Assembly: GCA_004562975.1 (NCBI GenBank)
Contig: SFQP01000016.1
Coordinates: 1 to 14,242, forward strand
Direction of reading: 5' to 3'
Source of the DNA: a bacterium
Lineage (GTDB): Bacteria > Bacteroidota > Bacteroidia > Bacteroidales > Bacteroidaceae
DNA length: 14,242 nt
Shown: positions 14,058-14,242 of the stretch, in pieces
Layout of the letters: every line of letters begins with the position of its first letter
How positions within the stretch are numbered: the first letter of the stretch is position 1
The notes under the pieces: model-generated
What the model saw: only the letters and a program-made list of their open reading frames with translations
The model's database searches: none
Told to the model about the DNA's origin: nothing
Made by a program: the position numbers and the translations under genes

Positions 14058-14242
14058 ATCTTCGCTGTTTTTGATTTTTTATTTTTTTAATGCGGATTCA
14101 AGAGCTGAGGGAGTTGAGTTTCAAACTATCTTATCTGCCTCTCGTTTATCCGACATTTTTTTTATGCGTCTTTCTGTCGCATCGGTCGTTTTCGTTTCGG
14201 GTGCTTGAAAAGGTAGGGATTAGGGAATGCAAGGTTTTTCGG
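14058..14242 (-). other. AT-rich upstream region of the minus-strand block
   Basis: No gene can be supported in these 185 bases. Next to the start of the minus-strand block it is strongly A-rich on that strand (runs of 7, 6 and 5 A within 35 bases), in the manner of Bacteroidetes leaders. A partial promoter-like GATAGTTTG occurs near 14127, but its spacing does not fit the TAnnTTTG consensus, and no -33 box could be paired with it. The first 26 codons from the right edge are open in one minus-strand frame, ending at a stop at 14162-14164. This may be the tail of a further gene. Confidence 0.3.

Noticed and set aside
14115..14135. Possible Bacteroides promoter (GATAGTTTG on the minus strand)
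   Set aside because: Only one base separates TA and TTTG instead of two, and no matching -33 element was found, so it is not listed as a promoter.
13963..14208. 81-residue plus-strand frame near the right edge
   Set aside because: It runs antisense to the small membrane gene and through a poly-T stretch; composition is not protein-like and no family is recognised.
14162..14242. 26-codon minus-strand frame open to the right window edge
   Set aside because: It could be the C-terminus of a further gene, but it is too short and featureless (KHPKRKRPMRQKDA at the end) to support.

Overview
The window is part of an integrative conjugative element of the CTnDOT type from a gut Bacteroidales bacterium (Bacteroides, Parabacteroides or a relative). 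The evidence is an ordered, nearly complete Bacteroidetes transfer operon, start regions that are mostly A-rich rather than strongly Shine-Dalgarno, and Bacteroidetes-only families (DUF3876, DUF4141, DUF3872, DUF3873, PcfJ/PcfK-like). The transfer operon looks clearly richer in G+C by eye than the opposite-strand block. No rRNA, tRNA, CRISPR array, IS element or attachment site was seen.

Bases 1 to 10347, plus strand: the distal half of the tra operon in the order traG (VirB4-like ATPase, cut by the window edge), a DUF3876 lipoprotein, traI, traJ (VirB6-like), traK (VirB8-like), traL, traM (VirB10-like), traN (VirB9-like), traO, traP (zinc-finger-like and Toprim primase-type protein), traQ (lipoprotein) and a GH24-like lysozyme. 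Gaps are short and several genes overlap (traL/traM, traO/traP, traP/traQ, traQ/lysozyme), so this is almost certainly one transcript. Together the products supply the ATPase, inner-membrane channel, periplasmic bridge and outer-membrane parts of a type IV secretion system, plus wall remodelling and DNA handling for the incoming strand.

Bases 10369 to 10404: a perfect 15-bp stem that can end transcription from both sides.

Bases 10411 to 14057, minus strand: a convergent block of mostly small genes. In transcription order these are a two-helix membrane protein whose frame is broken in this copy, a 73-aa protein, PcfK-like, PcfJ-like, an 85-aa protein, DUF3873, an 81-aa protein, a 102-aa protein and a 73-aa protein. 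Hairpins flank the 102-aa gene, and a larger inverted repeat holds the start codon of a possible 43-aa ORF in its loop. Except for PcfJ, PcfK and DUF3873, I cannot name these families.

The points most worth checking are: the lost zinc ligands in TraP; the shortened active-site hairpin in the lysozyme; a sliding-clamp-like motif at the end of PcfK; the acidic tail after the lipid cysteine of TraQ; the frameshifted membrane gene; and the hairpin with a start codon in its loop.
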